In this document: one piece after another, positions 6,352-6,790 of the stretch | How the letters are laid out: every line of letters starts with the position of its first letter | Position numbering within the stretch: position 1 is the first letter of the stretch | DNA from: Oligoflexales bacterium | GTDB taxonomy: Bacteria > Bdellovibrionota_B > Oligoflexia > Oligoflexales > CACXFL01 | Assembly (NCBI GenBank): GCA_028282865.1 | Contig: JANQHA010000597.1 | Location: 1 to 6,790 of the forward strand | Length of the DNA: 6,790 nt | Direction: 5' to 3' | Notes under the pieces: generated by a model | Seen by the model: the letters and a program-made list of their open reading frames with translations, nothing else | Database searches by the model: none | What the model was told of the DNA's origin: nothing | Made by a program: the position numbers and the translations under genes

Positions 6352-6450
6352 AAAATCGCCCTCATATAAGCGTTTAGGTCAAGTGAGAAAACGTTATTGA
6401 GAATGGTTATCATTTAGGATTGGATAAGTCTATAGCTAAAGCGATTTTTT
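6350..6450. repeat. 10-base inverted repeat flanking the feoA/pseudopilin divergent region
   Basis: AAAAAATCGC (6350-6359) and GCGATTTTTT (6441-6450) are exact reverse complements separated by 81 bases, with the Fur-like site near the middle. The left arm covers the spacer between the feoA ribosome binding site and its TTG start. It may be chance in AT-rich DNA, or mark a looping or protein-binding arrangement. Confidence 0.3.
6398..6412. promoter_or_regulatory. Fur-box-like operator upstream of feoAB
   Basis: TGAGAAT-G-GTTATCA matches 12 of the 14 fixed bases of the 7-1-7 Fur consensus (TGATAAT-N-ATTATCA). It lies in the feoA upstream region, where Fur control of ferrous iron uptake is well established in gammaproteobacteria. 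Clear -35/-10 boxes for feoA could not be assigned; TTGACC (6375-6380, minus strand) is too close to the start codon. The divergent pseudopilin gene is 110 bases away on the other side and could also be affected. Confidence 0.7.
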
Positions 6451-6509
6451 ATCGGGTGGTCAACCTCAGTCAATCGCATTGGAAGCTGCTACAGGTATAA
6501 CCTTTGAAG

Positions 6510-6515
6510 AAGGAG
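6510..6515 (+). promoter_or_regulatory. Strong ribosome binding site of the pseudopilin gene
   Basis: AAGGAG stands 6 bases before the ATG at 6522 and decides the start of the truncated right-hand gene. It is the best Shine-Dalgarno match in the window. Confidence 0.75.
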
Positions 6516-6521
6516 AGCTGC

Positions 6522-6790
6522 ATGGAGCTACAATCTGAAAAAGGTAGTATTGCAACCGAGTTTATTATAGTCGTGCCGGTCCTAACGTTTATCTTATATG
6601 CGGGGTATTATCTGAACTCCGCGATCGAGTCTCGGCAGTTTGCTACTATAGCCAATCGAAATTTAGTGGCATTAGCGGTTTCGTCGCAGAAGGAATTGCT
6701 GGATTCTGTTGTTAGAGATGTAGAGTTATTTGATGTTTTCGGTGCCCGAAGTAAGGCCGTCGCTGCTTATGGGCATAATGACTCTCAACT
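6522..6790 (+). CDS. TadE-like pseudopilin (N-terminal part, runs off the right edge)
   Basis: The frame is open from the ATG at 6522 to the end of the window, giving 89 complete codons. The protein opens with a short charged leader (MELQSEKG), then SIATEFIIVVPVLTFILYAG. This is the TadE/TadG pattern: a Gly-Ser cleavage point (Gly8/Ser9) for a Tad-type prepilin peptidase, Glu at +5 of the mature protein (Glu13), Phe14, and a single membrane helix (about 14-31) with a Pro at 19. After the helix comes a mixed region (IESRQFATIANRN onward), expected to lie outside the inner membrane. Such minor pseudopilins help assemble Flp/Tad adhesive pili. Other tad genes would be expected to the right, outside the window. 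It is divergent from feoA; the gap (6352-6521) holds the Fur-like site and small inverted repeats. Confidence 0.75.
   Translation, partial: MELQSEKGSIATEFIIVVPVLTFILYAGYYLNSAIESRQFATIANRNLVALAVSSQKELLDSVVRDVELFDVFGARSKAVAAYGHNDSQ

Noticed and set aside
6375..6380. TTGACC on the minus strand as -35 box of feoA
   Set aside because: A -10 box at normal spacing would fall between the ribosome binding site and the start codon, and no matching hexamer is present there.

Overview
The window reads as ordinary chromosomal DNA from a gram-negative bacterium, most likely a gammaproteobacterium (perhaps marine), of moderate GC content judged by eye. The basis is an outer-membrane TonB-dependent receptor of BtuB type, a HugZ-type protein, a FeoAB operon behind a Fur-box-like site, and a Tad-type pseudopilin. 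No rRNA, tRNA, insertion sequence, CRISPR array or phage gene was seen. The species cannot be named from this sequence.

Layout from left to right. Positions 1-717 (+) hold the C-terminal part of a BtuB-like receptor, which begins outside the window. It converges, with a 4-base gap, on a short HugZ/pyridoxamine-phosphate-oxidase-fold protein at 722-1162 (-). An AT-rich divergent intergenic region (1163-1343) has a good promoter for the HugZ-like gene and a weaker one for the next gene. That gene, 1344-3107 (+), encodes a polytopic GT-C/GT39-like glycosyltransferase. Its end overlaps by 6 bases the end of a MobA-like nucleotidyltransferase at 3102-3722 (-). Upstream of the nucleotidyltransferase, in the same direction, is an unrecognised acidic 103-residue protein (3754-4065, -) with its own candidate promoter at 4085-4113.

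Next comes the ferrous-iron uptake operon feoA-feoB (6351 down to 4217, -). The two genes overlap by 4 bases, feoA starts with TTG and feoB with GTG. A Fur-box-like palindrome lies at 6398-6412. Divergent from feoA, a TadE-like pseudopilin gene starts at 6522 with a strong ribosome binding site and runs off the right edge.

Functionally, three units point to iron or tetrapyrrole handling: the receptor (cobalamin or a similar chelate), the HugZ-like protein (heme-related family) and FeoAB (Fe2+ import). Only feoAB carries visible iron regulation. The glycosyltransferase, the nucleotidyltransferase pair and the pseudopilin look like separate functions. I found no convincing new system. The least explained items are the 103-residue protein and its nucleotidyltransferase partner, the truncated HugZ-like protein, and the repeated palindromic sites in the intergenic regions.
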